Below, one piece after another: positions 9,515-17,498 of a DNA stretch of 64,000 bases; position 1 is the stretch's first letter; every line of letters begins with the position of its first letter. Source of the DNA: Caldimonas caldifontis (GTDB lineage Bacteria; Pseudomonadota; Gammaproteobacteria; Burkholderiales; Burkholderiaceae_C); contig NZ_PSNX01000015.1 in assembly GCF_002930615.1 (NCBI RefSeq), forward strand, positions 1 to 64,000, in the 5' to 3' direction. Both the position numbers and the translations under genes were made by a program. The notes under the pieces were generated by a model. It was not told the DNA's origin. It saw nothing but the letters and a program-made list of their open reading frames with translations, and did not search any database.

Positions 9515-10219
9515 TCAGAGTCCGAAATAGGCTTGGGAGATCTGGTCGCGCGTGACGGCGTCCGAGGCGGCGCTCAGCGACACCCGCCCCTCCTGGAAGC
9601 AGTACAGCCGCTGCGAGGCCTGCTGGGCCATGCCCACGTCCTGCTCGACGATCACCGCGGTGAGGCCTTCGGCGCAGATGCGCGGCAGGGCCGCATAGAT
9701 CTCGCGAATCACGATGGGCGCAAGGCCGAGCGACAGCTCGTCGCACAGCAGCAGGCGCGGGTTGCTCATCAGCGCGCGGCCGATCGCCACCATCTGCTGC
9801 TGGCCGCCCGAAAGTTCGGTGCCGCCGTGGTGGCGGCGCTCCTTCAGGATGGGGAAGAGCGAGAACACCCGCTCCAGCGACCACGGCCCGTGGCGACGCG
9901 TGTTCGCCCCCATCAGCAGGTTCTCCTCCACCGTGAGGCTGGGAAAGAGCCGCCGCCCTTCGGGCACCATCGCGATGCCGGAGCGGGCGATCTCGCCCGG
10001 GGGCAGGCCGCCGATGGCACGGCCTTCGAAACGCACAGCCTCGGCCGGCGCCTTGAGCAGCCCGGTGAGGGTCTTCAGGAAGGTGGACTTCCCGGCCCCG
10101 TTGGCCCCGATGATGGCGACCATCTCACCCTCGCGCACCTCGAAGTCGATGCCGTACAGCGCCTGGAAGTCGCCATACCAGCTCTTCAGCCCGTGGGTTT
10201 GCAGCAAGGGAGCGCTCAT
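9515..10219 (-). CDS. Branched-chain-type ABC transporter ATPase, LivF-like
   Basis: A 234-residue cytoplasmic ATPase powering the transporter. Walker A is GANGAGKS near residue 38, the signature is LSGGQQQM, and Walker B is LLLCDELSLGLAP, followed by the H-loop region TAVIVEQDVG. In the last, Gln replaces the switch His, as is normal for LivF proteins. The ATG at 10219 overlaps the stop of the LivG-like gene in an ATGA arrangement, so translation is probably coupled. A longer in-frame start at 10492 would run through livG and is not credible. Confidence 0.9.
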   Translation of the reverse strand: MSAPLLQTHGLKSWYGDFQALYGIDFEVREGEMVAIIGANGAGKSTFLKTLTGLLKAPAEAVRFEGRAIGGLPPGEIARSGIAMVPEGRRLFPSLTVEENLLMGANTRRHGPWSLERVFSLFPILKERRHHGGTELSGGQQQMVAIGRALMSNPRLLLCDELSLGLAPIVIREIYAALPRICAEGLTAVIVEQDVGMAQQASQRLYCFQEGRVSLSAASDAVTRDQISQAYFGL

Positions 10220-10947
10220 GCCACGGCCTCCGGCTCCATGCCCATGTAGACCCGTTGCACCTCCGGGTCGGCCATCACGGCGCGGGGTTTGCCTTCGGCC
10301 AGCTTGGCGCCGAAGTTGATCACCACCAGCCGGTCGGCGATCGCCAGCAGGGCATGCACCACGTGTTCGATCCACACCATGGTCACACCGCCGGCCTTGA
10401 GCATCTTCAGCTCGTCCACGAGCTGGCGCGCCTCGTGTTCCGTCAGGCCGCCGGCGATCTCGTCGAGCAGCAGCAGCTTCGGGCGCGTGCACAGCGCCCG
10501 GGCCAGCTCCAGGCGCTTGCGGTTGAGCAGGGTGAGCCCGCCGGCCAGCTGGTTGGCCTGGGCCTTGAGGCCGGTGCGGGCCAGCACGTCCACCGCCACC
10601 TCGTAGGCCTCGTGCTCAGGCAGCCCGGCGCCGAAGCTGGCGGCGGTGACGCAGTTCTCGAACACCGTCATCGCGCCGAAGGGCTGGGGCACCTGGTAGC
10701 TGCGGCCGATGCCGAGCCGGCAGCGCTGGTGGGGCGCCAGGGCCGTCATGTCACGGCCCTGGAACTCGATGCGGCCGGCGTCGGGCCGCACGTCGCCGCT
10801 GATCAGGTTGAACAGCGTGGTCTTGCCCGCGCCGTTGGGGCCCAGGATGCCCAGGGTTTCGCCCTCGCTCACCGACAGCGACACGACATCGGTGACCTTG
10901 AGCGCCCCGTAGGACTTGGACACCGCATGCAGAGCGAGCAAGGCCAT
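10216..10947 (-). CDS. Branched-chain-type ABC transporter ATPase, LivG-like
   Basis: A 243-residue ABC ATPase. Walker A is GPNGAGKTT near residue 36 and Walker B is LLLLDEIAGGLTE. The signature region reads LAGGLTLLNRKRLELARAL rather than LSGGQ. This is a LivG subfamily variant and not evidence of inactivity. It forms the heterodimeric motor with the LivF-like protein and starts 10 bp after the substrate-binding-protein gene, in the same leftward operon. Confidence 0.88.
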   Translation of the reverse strand: MALLALHAVSKSYGALKVTDVVSLSVSEGETLGILGPNGAGKTTLFNLISGDVRPDAGRIEFQGRDMTALAPHQRCRLGIGRSYQVPQPFGAMTVFENCVTAASFGAGLPEHEAYEVAVDVLARTGLKAQANQLAGGLTLLNRKRLELARALCTRPKLLLLDEIAGGLTEHEARQLVDELKMLKAGGVTMVWIEHVVHALLAIADRLVVINFGAKLAEGKPRAVMADPEVQRVYMGMEPEAVA

Positions 10948-10957
10948 GGCCGTCCCT

Positions 10958-12220
10958 TCAGCTCATCAGCTTGAGCTGCCCGCCCACGGGGATGTCCTTG
11001 GCGGTCTCGTTGTTGACCACCACCAGCTCATAGGGCGTCGAACGGCCCTTGACCCACTGCCCGCCGACCAGCGGCGTCTTGGACACGTTCTTGAACGGCC
11101 CCTGCCCGCCGAACTTCACTGGGCCCACCAGGGTGTTGACGTTGGTGGCTGCCAGCGCGGCGCGCAGCGACTCGCGCTTGCTGGGGTCCTGGGTGCGCTT
11201 GAGCACGTCCACCGCCACCTCGAAGAGCGCATGCGAGAAGCCGATGGGCTGGGTCCACTGCTTTTTCGTGTCGGCCTCGTACCTGTCGGCCACCTGCCTG
11301 GCGCTCAGGCCGTTGATCGAGGACTTGTAGGGATGTGACGGTGTCCACCACACCTCGGTGGACAGGCCGTCGCCCAGTTCGCCCAGGGCCTCGACGGCGC
11401 CCGGGAAGAGCAGCGCCTTGCCCACCGAGATGACTTTGGGCCGCAGTGCCTGCTGGCGCGCCTGCGTGAGGAAGGTCTTCATGTCGGGCGGGATGACCAC
11501 GCCGGTGATGATCTCGGTGTTGTCGCGCTTGAAGGCGGCGATGTGCGAGGCGAAGGTCTGGGTGAGGTTCTGGTAGCGGCCCGGGTCGGTGAGCGTGTAG
11601 CCCATCTTGGACAGCACCGGCGGAAAGCCCAGCTTGGGATCGCCCCAGGCATTGCCGTCGCCATCGTTGGGGAAGAGGCCACCGACCTTTTTGTTGGTGG
11701 GCACCGAGTTCCACAGGTTTGTGAAGACGGCGATCACGTCCTCCAGGCCCCAGAAGAAGTGATAGGTCCAGTTGAAGCCCTTGGCCGGATCGCCTTTGCG
11801 GCCGAAGAACCAGGGCTGCCAGGGGGCGACCGTGGAGATGCAGGGCACCTCGTTGAGCTCGCAGGCGTCGCTCACCGGGTTGGTGGTCTCGGGCGTGGAC
11901 GACACCAGCATCAGGTCCACACGGTCCTTGAGGATGAGGTCGTTGGCCACCTCGCCGGCGCGGTTGGGGTTGGACTGGCTGTCCTTGACCACCACCTGCA
12001 CGTTGAGACGGCGCCCGCTGCCCACGTCCAGCCCGCCCTTGAAGGCCTCGGTGATGCCGGCGATGACCCAGCGGTCGGCCTCGCCGAAGGGCGCCAGCGG
12101 CCCGGTCTGGGGTGACACGAAGCCCAGCTTGATGCTGCGGCTCTGGGCCAGCACCGGCCACGAGATCGCCGCGGCGCCCGCCGCGGTGGCCTGCACGAAA
12201 TGACGTCGGTTGATGCTCAT
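10958..12220 (-). CDS. ABC transporter periplasmic substrate-binding protein, LivK/aromatic-type
   Basis: A 420-residue type I periplasmic binding protein. The N terminus MSINRRHFVQATAAGAAA carries a twin-arginine-like signal ending near VLAQS. The mature protein starts IKLGFVSPQTGPLAPFGE, typical of leucine/amide-binding proteins. The pocket-side loop is unusually rich in aromatics (WQPWFFG, FNWTYHFFWG), which would suit an aromatic ligand, though this is inference. It begins 26 bp after hapF and leads the five-gene transporter block. The ATG at 12220 has GGAGACA upstream; longer versions run through hapF. Confidence 0.85.
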   Translation of the reverse strand: MSINRRHFVQATAAGAAAISWPVLAQSRSIKLGFVSPQTGPLAPFGEADRWVIAGITEAFKGGLDVGSGRRLNVQVVVKDSQSNPNRAGEVANDLILKDRVDLMLVSSTPETTNPVSDACELNEVPCISTVAPWQPWFFGRKGDPAKGFNWTYHFFWGLEDVIAVFTNLWNSVPTNKKVGGLFPNDGDGNAWGDPKLGFPPVLSKMGYTLTDPGRYQNLTQTFASHIAAFKRDNTEIITGVVIPPDMKTFLTQARQQALRPKVISVGKALLFPGAVEALGELGDGLSTEVWWTPSHPYKSSINGLSARQVADRYEADTKKQWTQPIGFSHALFEVAVDVLKRTQDPSKRESLRAALAATNVNTLVGPVKFGGQGPFKNVSKTPLVGGQWVKGRSTPYELVVVNNETAKDIPVGGQLKLMS

Positions 12221-12246
12221 CGTTGTCTCCTGGTTGGGTTCTGGTA

Positions 12247-13305
12247 CTAGCTCGGACGGGTCCCTTCGTAGGCGCGCTGGAGCAGCTCGCGCAGGGGGCC
12301 GCGCTCCAGCGGGCGCGGGTTGTGATAGGGATTGGCGCAGGCGATGTCGGCCGCGCGGTCGAGGTCGGTGGCCGCCAGGCCAAGGTCGCGCAGGGCCACC
12401 GGCGCACCATGACGCTGCGCCAGGTCGAAGACCGCTGCCGGAGCGCTCTGCGCGCCCAGCGCACGCGCGATGCGGGCCATGGCCTGGGGGGCAGCCTCGG
12501 CGTTGTAGGCCAGCGCGTGCGGCAGCACGACCGTGTGCACCTCGGCATGCGGCAGGTTGAAGCTGCCACCCAGCGTGTGGCAGAGCTTGTGGTGCAAGGC
12601 CATGCCGACATGGCCCAGCACGGTGCCGCACAGCCAGGCCCCATAGAGCGCCTGGCCGCGGGCCTCGATGTCGCGCCCGTTCGCATGCAGGGCCGGGATC
12701 GCTGTGCCCAGGGCGCGGATGCCCTCCTCGGCCATCAGGCTCATGATGGGGTTGCCGTCGACGGCATACAGGCCTTCGGCCGCGTGCGCCATCGCATTCA
12801 TCGCGCTGGTGATGGACAAGCCCACCGGCAGGCTGAGCGTGAGCTTGGGGTCGTAGATCACCGTGCGCGGCAGCACGCGCGTATCCCTGCCCGTCTTCTT
12901 CACGCCACCTTCGGTGAGCCCGTAGATGGGCGTCATCTCGCTGCCGGCGTAGGTGGTGGGAATGGCCAGGATGGGCAGGCCCGAATCGAGGGCGATGGCC
13001 TTGCCCAGGCCCGTGGTGGAGCCTCCACCGACGGCCACGGCACAGTCCGCCCCCAGGGCGCGTGCCACCTCGCGGGCCTCGCGGGCGGTCTCGAGGGGCA
13101 CGTGCATCACGGCCCGGTCGAAGATGCCGGCCGCACGCTCACCCAGCCGCTGCGCCACCGCCTCGGCCGTGGCGCGCTGCTCGGGCGTGCACAGCACCAG
13201 CGCCCGCTGCGCACCCAGCAGGCCGATCTCGCGCTCGAGATGCTGCAGCGAGCCGGCGCCAAAGATGACACGGGCGGGCTGGGCGGTGTAGACGAAGGCG
13301 TCCAT
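12247..13305 (-). CDS. hapF: Maleylacetate reductase (iron-containing alcohol dehydrogenase family)
   Basis: A 352-residue NAD(P)H-dependent cytoplasmic enzyme predicted to reduce maleylacetate to 3-oxoadipate, the last step before central metabolism. It starts MDAFVYTAQPARVIFGAGS, the family opening. GGGSTTGLGKA is the nucleotide/phosphate loop, and the His-rich segment HHKLCHTLGGSFNLPHAEVH lies where iron ligands sit in related dehydrogenases; maleylacetate reductases often have altered metal ligands. It starts 9 bp after hapE. Both hapE and hapG reactions yield its substrate, which ties the cluster together. Confidence 0.88.
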   Translation of the reverse strand: MDAFVYTAQPARVIFGAGSLQHLEREIGLLGAQRALVLCTPEQRATAEAVAQRLGERAAGIFDRAVMHVPLETAREAREVARALGADCAVAVGGGSTTGLGKAIALDSGLPILAIPTTYAGSEMTPIYGLTEGGVKKTGRDTRVLPRTVIYDPKLTLSLPVGLSITSAMNAMAHAAEGLYAVDGNPIMSLMAEEGIRALGTAIPALHANGRDIEARGQALYGAWLCGTVLGHVGMALHHKLCHTLGGSFNLPHAEVHTVVLPHALAYNAEAAPQAMARIARALGAQSAPAAVFDLAQRHGAPVALRDLGLAATDLDRAADIACANPYHNPRPLERGPLRELLQRAYEGTRPS

Positions 13306-13314
13306 CGTCAGGCG

Positions 13315-14826
13315 TCAGCGGGGATACCAGGGCGGGATCTGGGCATCGACGTTCACCCAGACCGACTTGACCTGGGTGTACTCGCGCATCACGTCGAAGC
13401 CCATCTCGCGGCCGTAGCCGCTCTGGCCGGTGCCGCCGAAGGGCGAGCCGGGGTTGACGCGCTTGTAGCAGTTGATCCAGACCATACCGCTCTTCATCTC
13501 GCGGGCGAAGCGGTGGGCGCGCTGCAGGTTGCTCGTCCACAGGCCGCCGCCCAGGCCGTACTCGGTGCCGTTGGCGATCGCCAGGGCTTCCTCGTCGGTC
13601 TTGAAGGTGAGCACGGTCACGAAGGGGCCGAAGACTTCCTCCTGTGCGATGCGGTCGGAGGCGCTGCGGGCGCGCACCACCGTGGGCTCGACGTAGAAGC
13701 CTTCGCGCAGTTCGGCGGCCGACGGCGGCTTGCCGCCAGACAGCAGCTCGCCGCCCTGCTCGCGGGCCACGGCCACGTAGCTCAGCACACGGTCGCGGTG
13801 CTGGGCGCTGGTGAGCGGACCCATCTCGGTGCTGGCATCCAGCGGGTTGCCCACGCGGATGGACTGGGCCAGCGCCAGGAATTTCTCCAGGAAGGCGTCG
13901 GCGATCTTCTCGTGCAGCACCAGGCGGCTGCCGGCGATGCAGGCCTGGCCCTGGTTGTGGAAAATGGCCCAGGCGGCGCCGTTGACGGCGGCCAGCAGGT
14001 TGGCATCTTCGAAGACGATGTTGGCGCCCTTGCCGCCCAGTTCGAGCTGCACCTTCTTCAGGTTGCCCGCCGAGGCCTCGACGATGCGCCGGCCGGTGGC
14101 CGTGCTGCCGGTGAAGGCGACCTTGGCAATTTCCGGGTGTTCGGCGATGTACTGGCCGGCCACGCTGCCCAGCCCGGGCAGGATGTTGACCACCCCCTCG
14201 GGCATGCCGCACTCGGCCATCAGCTCGGCGATCTTCAGCGAGGACAGCGGCGTGATCTCGGCCGGCTTCATCACGATGCAGTTGCCGGCAGCCAGCGCCG
14301 GGGCCATCTTCCAGCTGGTGAACATGAGCGGGAAGTTCCAGGGCACGACCTGGCCCACCACTCCCAGGGGCTCGCGCAGCAGGTAGTTCAGGAAGCCCTG
14401 TTCCACCGGCACCACGTCGCCCTGGAACTTGTCGGCCATGCCGCCGAAGTAGCGGTAGGTGGCCGCCGTGCGGGGCACGTCCAGCACGCGGGAGTCGCGC
14501 AGCGGGTGGCCGGTGTCCAGCGACTCCAGCCGCGCGAACTCCTCGGTGTGCTCTTCCAGCTTGTCGGCCAGGCGCAGCAGGATGCGGCCGCGGTCGGCGG
14601 CGGCCATGCGGCTCCATTTCGGGAAGGCCTTCTGCGCGGCGGCCACCGCACGGTCGACGTCTTCCTTGCCCGCCATGGCCACGTCGGCGATGGTGGTGTT
14701 GTTGTGCGGGTTGAGCGTGGGCGCCGTCATGCCCGAGGCCGCATCGACGAACTTGCCATCGATGAAGAGCTGGTGGCGGATCGGCGTCTTGAGGCCGGCG
14801 GCGGCCTGGATGTCAGCCAGTGACAT
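13315..14826 (-). CDS. hapE: 4-Hydroxymuconic semialdehyde dehydrogenase (aldehyde dehydrogenase family)
   Basis: A 503-residue NAD(P)+-dependent aldehyde dehydrogenase. The catalytic Cys296 (NQGQACIAGSRL) and Glu262 (QLELGGKG) are present, with the cofactor motif FTGSTATGRRIVE. Sequence alone shows only the superfamily. The specific call rests on its place directly after the two hydroquinone dioxygenase subunits and before maleylacetate reductase, the hapCDEF order, where it oxidises the ring-cleavage semialdehyde to maleylacetate. The ATG at 14826 is preferred because it gives the standard length and has GGTGGAG upstream; a start at 14985 adds a non-family extension. Confidence 0.83.
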   Translation of the reverse strand: MSLADIQAAAGLKTPIRHQLFIDGKFVDAASGMTAPTLNPHNNTTIADVAMAGKEDVDRAVAAAQKAFPKWSRMAAADRGRILLRLADKLEEHTEEFARLESLDTGHPLRDSRVLDVPRTAATYRYFGGMADKFQGDVVPVEQGFLNYLLREPLGVVGQVVPWNFPLMFTSWKMAPALAAGNCIVMKPAEITPLSSLKIAELMAECGMPEGVVNILPGLGSVAGQYIAEHPEIAKVAFTGSTATGRRIVEASAGNLKKVQLELGGKGANIVFEDANLLAAVNGAAWAIFHNQGQACIAGSRLVLHEKIADAFLEKFLALAQSIRVGNPLDASTEMGPLTSAQHRDRVLSYVAVAREQGGELLSGGKPPSAAELREGFYVEPTVVRARSASDRIAQEEVFGPFVTVLTFKTDEEALAIANGTEYGLGGGLWTSNLQRAHRFAREMKSGMVWINCYKRVNPGSPFGGTGQSGYGREMGFDVMREYTQVKSVWVNVDAQIPPWYPR

Positions 14827-14909
14827 GGGTGAACTCCACCAGACCGGCCCGCCAGGGCGGACCAGCCGGAAAGGCAATGGGGGCTTCTGTGGCGACGGCG
14901 GCCGGCGCC

Positions 14910-15917
14910 TCAGAATTGCACGGGCACTTCGGGGCTTTCGCCCTTCTGGATCTCGTACACGAGGTTGGGCGAGCCGTTCTCCCACACCAGCAGCATCGAG
15001 CGCTTGGGGCTGTAGCCCTGGTGGCGGCAGTAGGCAGGCATCGCAGCCATGTCACCGGCCTTCATGATCACGCGGGCCAGGGGTTTGCCGGTGGTCTTGT
15101 CGGCGCAGTCCCAATGGATCTCGTCGCACATCTGGAAGAACCATTCCACGCGGTCGTTGGCATGGATGATGGGCAGGATGTGCTCTTCGGTGGTGGGGCA
15201 CATGTAGCTGTACTTCACCACCGAGGTGAACGACGGGTTCCACGTGACCTGCGAGCGGCTCAGGAAGGCGAAGAGGTTGAAGGCATGCACCTCGTTCTCG
15301 AAGCCGGGCTCGGGATGCAGTTCGGGCTGGTCCTGGGGCACGTCGGCAAAGGCACGGTTGACCGGCGCGCCGCGCTCATCGGTGCGCAGCGCCAGGTCGT
15401 CCTTCAGGCCCACGCAGCGCTTGGCCAGCTCGCGCGCGCGGGTGATGGCCGCCGTGTTGTTGCCACGCTTTCGGCCATAGGCGGTGCCGGTCTCCTGGGG
15501 CGCAGCGAAGGGGTCGAAGCCTTCGTTGGTCCAGTCGTCCAGCATCTGCTGGAAGGTCGCGGCGATCTGCTCGGTCGGGAAGTTTTCCAGCCGGTCCACG
15601 CCCGCAGCCTTCATCGTGCCGTTGTAGCTGCCGCAGTAGAGATCCACCGTCTTGTAGTGGTTGGTGGTGCCGATGACGTGATCAAAGTTCACGCCACCGT
15701 AGAAGAAGCCCCAGGCCACGTCGCGCATGAGCGCGCGCAGGAAGTTGGCCACGTCCATGGTGTGCGACAGCGGGCGGCCGTCGCGCGTGGTCCAGGTGAT
15801 GTGGGCGAAGTATTCGTCACGGCGGAACTTGAAGCCACCCAGCTCGAAGCTGCGGTAGCCCAGGTCGGCGTCGGGCTGGGAAGTGATGACCTTGGCGAGG
15901 TCGGCGGGAGCGTTCAT
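14910..15917 (-). CDS. hapD: Hydroquinone 1,2-dioxygenase, large subunit
   Basis: A 335-residue protein matching in size the 38-kDa large subunit of the Fe(II)-dependent hydroquinone dioxygenase, which opens hydroquinone to 4-hydroxymuconic semialdehyde. It contains FKFRRDEYFAHITW near the N terminus and C-terminal cupin-like stretches (HANDRVEWFFQMCDEIHWD, MPAYCRHQGYSPKRS) with His/Glu residues able to bind iron. The ligand assignment is inference. It starts 43 bp after hapC and ends 83 bp before hapE. The longer frame to 16094 overlaps hapC and is rejected. Confidence 0.85.
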   Translation of the reverse strand: MNAPADLAKVITSQPDADLGYRSFELGGFKFRRDEYFAHITWTTRDGRPLSHTMDVANFLRALMRDVAWGFFYGGVNFDHVIGTTNHYKTVDLYCGSYNGTMKAAGVDRLENFPTEQIAATFQQMLDDWTNEGFDPFAAPQETGTAYGRKRGNNTAAITRARELAKRCVGLKDDLALRTDERGAPVNRAFADVPQDQPELHPEPGFENEVHAFNLFAFLSRSQVTWNPSFTSVVKYSYMCPTTEEHILPIIHANDRVEWFFQMCDEIHWDCADKTTGKPLARVIMKAGDMAAMPAYCRHQGYSPKRSMLLVWENGSPNLVYEIQKGESPEVPVQF

Positions 15918-15960
15918 GGTGCTGTCTCCGTGCAAGTCGTGGGAGTCGTGGAAGGCGGTC

Positions 15961-16467
15961 TCACTGCACCTGGCAGATGTCGGCCCAGCGCTCGATGGAC
16001 AGGTCCCCCTTGCAGGTCTGCAGGATGACCACGCCGGGCTTGGCGCTGCGGAACTGGTAGGCCGTGTTCTTCGGCAGCAGGCCCTGGTGGCCACGCTTGA
16101 GCTTCATCCAGCCCATCTTCTTGCCACGCGGCGTGCCCTCGACGAGCACGGCACCGTTCTTGTCGGCGTCGCTCACCTGCTGGGGCGCCTCGAGCTGGAT
16201 CAGATGCACCTCCACCTCGCCGTCCATCACCAGCGCGAACTCGTCGTGGGCGCAGGTGTACCAGGGGGACTCCCCTTCAGCGCGCAGGCACTCCAGCACA
16301 TAGATCTGGTTCTGGCCGAAGACCACCTTCTCGTAGGGCTTGCTCTTGCTGGCGATCTCGAAGCAGTTCGAGAAGGCGTAGTGCTTGACGTCGTCGTCGA
16401 TGGGCTCGACCCGGCCCTTCTCGTAGTTCGAAAGGGAGCCGAATTTGGTGTGGTAGCTCACGTTCAT
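15961..16467 (-). CDS. hapC: Hydroquinone 1,2-dioxygenase, small subunit
   Basis: A 168-residue cupin-like protein, the size of the 18-kDa small subunit that forms the alpha2beta2 hydroquinone dioxygenase. It reads CAHDEFALVMDGEVEVHLIQLE in the middle, a cupin barrel strand pair. It is the first gene of the ten-gene leftward operon. The ATG at 16467 is preceded by GGAGACA; the longer frame to 16590 extends through the promoter and regulatory palindrome, so it is not used. Substrate choice rests on family and gene order. Confidence 0.83.
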   Translation of the reverse strand: MNVSYHTKFGSLSNYEKGRVEPIDDDVKHYAFSNCFEIASKSKPYEKVVFGQNQIYVLECLRAEGESPWYTCAHDEFALVMDGEVEVHLIQLEAPQQVSDADKNGAVLVEGTPRGKKMGWMKLKRGHQGLLPKNTAYQFRSAKPGVVILQTCKGDLSIERWADICQVQ

Positions 16468-16520
16468 GGGCTTGTCTCCAGTGGGGTATGCGTCGGGGTT
16501 TGCGTCGTCGGATGAAGACA

Positions 16521-16526
16521 AGTCTA
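16521..16526 (-). promoter_or_regulatory. Candidate -10 element of the hap operon
   Basis: On the minus strand TAGACT lies about 55 bp upstream of the hapC ATG in GATTCCTAGACT. No good -35 is found 17 bp upstream (TACCGC), which fits an activator-dependent promoter. The surrounding GATTCCTAG is shared with the promoter of the divergent sulfatase gene. Confidence 0.4.
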
Positions 16527-16570
16527 GGAATCGGCCTGCGGAAGCGGTAGAGGCCAGGGAACGGCCAAAC

Positions 16571-16589
16571 TGTTCGGACTTTCCGAACA
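16571..16589. promoter_or_regulatory. 19-bp perfect palindrome, likely IclR-type operator of the hap operon
   Basis: TGTTCGGA and TCCGAACA (8-bp arms, perfect) flank a 3-bp centre between the IclR gene stop (16600) and the hap promoter. The centre lies about 66 bp upstream of the inferred transcription start, a position suited to an activator. The IclR regulator encoded just upstream is the obvious candidate to bind it; this is inference. Confidence 0.7.
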
Positions 16590-16599
16590 ATCCCTGGGG

Positions 16600-17412
16600 T
16601 TAACGCGGAGCTGCCCCAGCCACCCAGGCGTCGGCGATGGCGCTGGCGGCCTGTTGCAGGTCACGCAGGTGGCGCGCCACGACATCGGTGCGCGCTGCAA
16701 AGCGCCGTGGCCACACGAGGTTGATGCAGCCCAGCACGCGTTTGCGCGCGATCACCGGCACGGCGATGGCCCGCAACTGGTCGTCGAAGGTGTCGATGGA
16801 CGCATCGCTGCCTCCGTAGTGCGGATCGCGCACGGCATACCCCTGGCGCAGCACCTCGGCCACGAGCGCCTCGATGCGCTCGGGCAGATCGCGCGCCGCA
16901 CCGGGCCGCCGCTGCAGCTGTCGCAGCAGCGAGGCCCGCTCGGCCGGTGGGCAGTGGGCCAGGTAGGCCCGGCCGACGGCCGAGCGCAGCAGGTCGATGC
17001 GGTGGCCGATCGGGTCGCGGTTGACGGCCAGGCCGCTGGCGCGGCGCGTGGTTTCCAGCAGCCGCATGCTCAAGCCCTGACGCACCGCCAGGTCGGAAGG
17101 CCAGATCACGCGCTCGCGCAAGGCCTCCAGCGCAGGCATGGCGGCCTCGACCAGGCGCAGGTGCTCGTCTCGCAGGATGCGTGTGGGCTGCAGCAGCACC
17201 GCCGGTCGCCACAGGCCGTCGCCTTGCGGCCGCCACACCGCCTGCTCGGCCTCCAGCGTGTGCATCAGCCGCAGCAAGGTGGGCTTGGGCAGGCCGGTGT
17301 GGCGCTGCAGCTCGGCCAGGCTGGCGCGCTGCAGATCCTGCAGCGCGCGCAGGATCTGCATCGCCCGCATCACGCTGCGCACGGCGTCGTCGCTGCTCAA
17401 GGCTTTCCCCAT
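16600..17412 (-). CDS. IclR-family regulator, probably of the hap operon
   Basis: A 270-residue regulator with an N-terminal winged helix (RAMQILRALQDLQRASLAELQRHTGLPKPTLLRLMHTLE) and a C-terminal effector-binding domain (SAVGRAYLAHCPPAERASLLRQL through VPVIARKRVLGCINLVWP). It lies directly upstream of hapC in the same direction, with a 19-bp palindrome in between. IclR members commonly activate aromatic catabolic operons on binding a pathway compound. The start at MGKALSSDD (17412) leaves 86 bp to the divergent sulfatase; a start at 17487 would sit on the sulfatase promoter. Confidence 0.85.
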   Translation of the reverse strand: MGKALSSDDAVRSVMRAMQILRALQDLQRASLAELQRHTGLPKPTLLRLMHTLEAEQAVWRPQGDGLWRPAVLLQPTRILRDEHLRLVEAAMPALEALRERVIWPSDLAVRQGLSMRLLETTRRASGLAVNRDPIGHRIDLLRSAVGRAYLAHCPPAERASLLRQLQRRPGAARDLPERIEALVAEVLRQGYAVRDPHYGGSDASIDTFDDQLRAIAVPVIARKRVLGCINLVWPRRFAARTDVVARHLRDLQQAASAIADAWVAGAAPR

Positions 17413-17445
17413 CGTTCCATGCAGCGGAATGCTCGCAGATTTCGT

Positions 17446-17474
17446 TTGAGACAGGTCAAAGGGATTCCTAGCAT
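17446..17474 (+). promoter_or_regulatory. Sigma-70-type promoter of the sulfatase gene
   Basis: TTGAGA (17446-17451) and TAGCAT (17469-17474) are separated by exactly 17 bp, about 25 bp before the sulfatase ATG. Confidence 0.55.
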
Positions 17475-17498
17475 GTGTTGCATCCACGGAGTCCCCAC

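Noticed and set aside
10500-10560. LivG signature motif not LSGGQ, suggesting an inactive ATPase
   Set aside because: LAGGLTLLNRKRLELARAL is a LivG subfamily variant; Walker A and B are intact.
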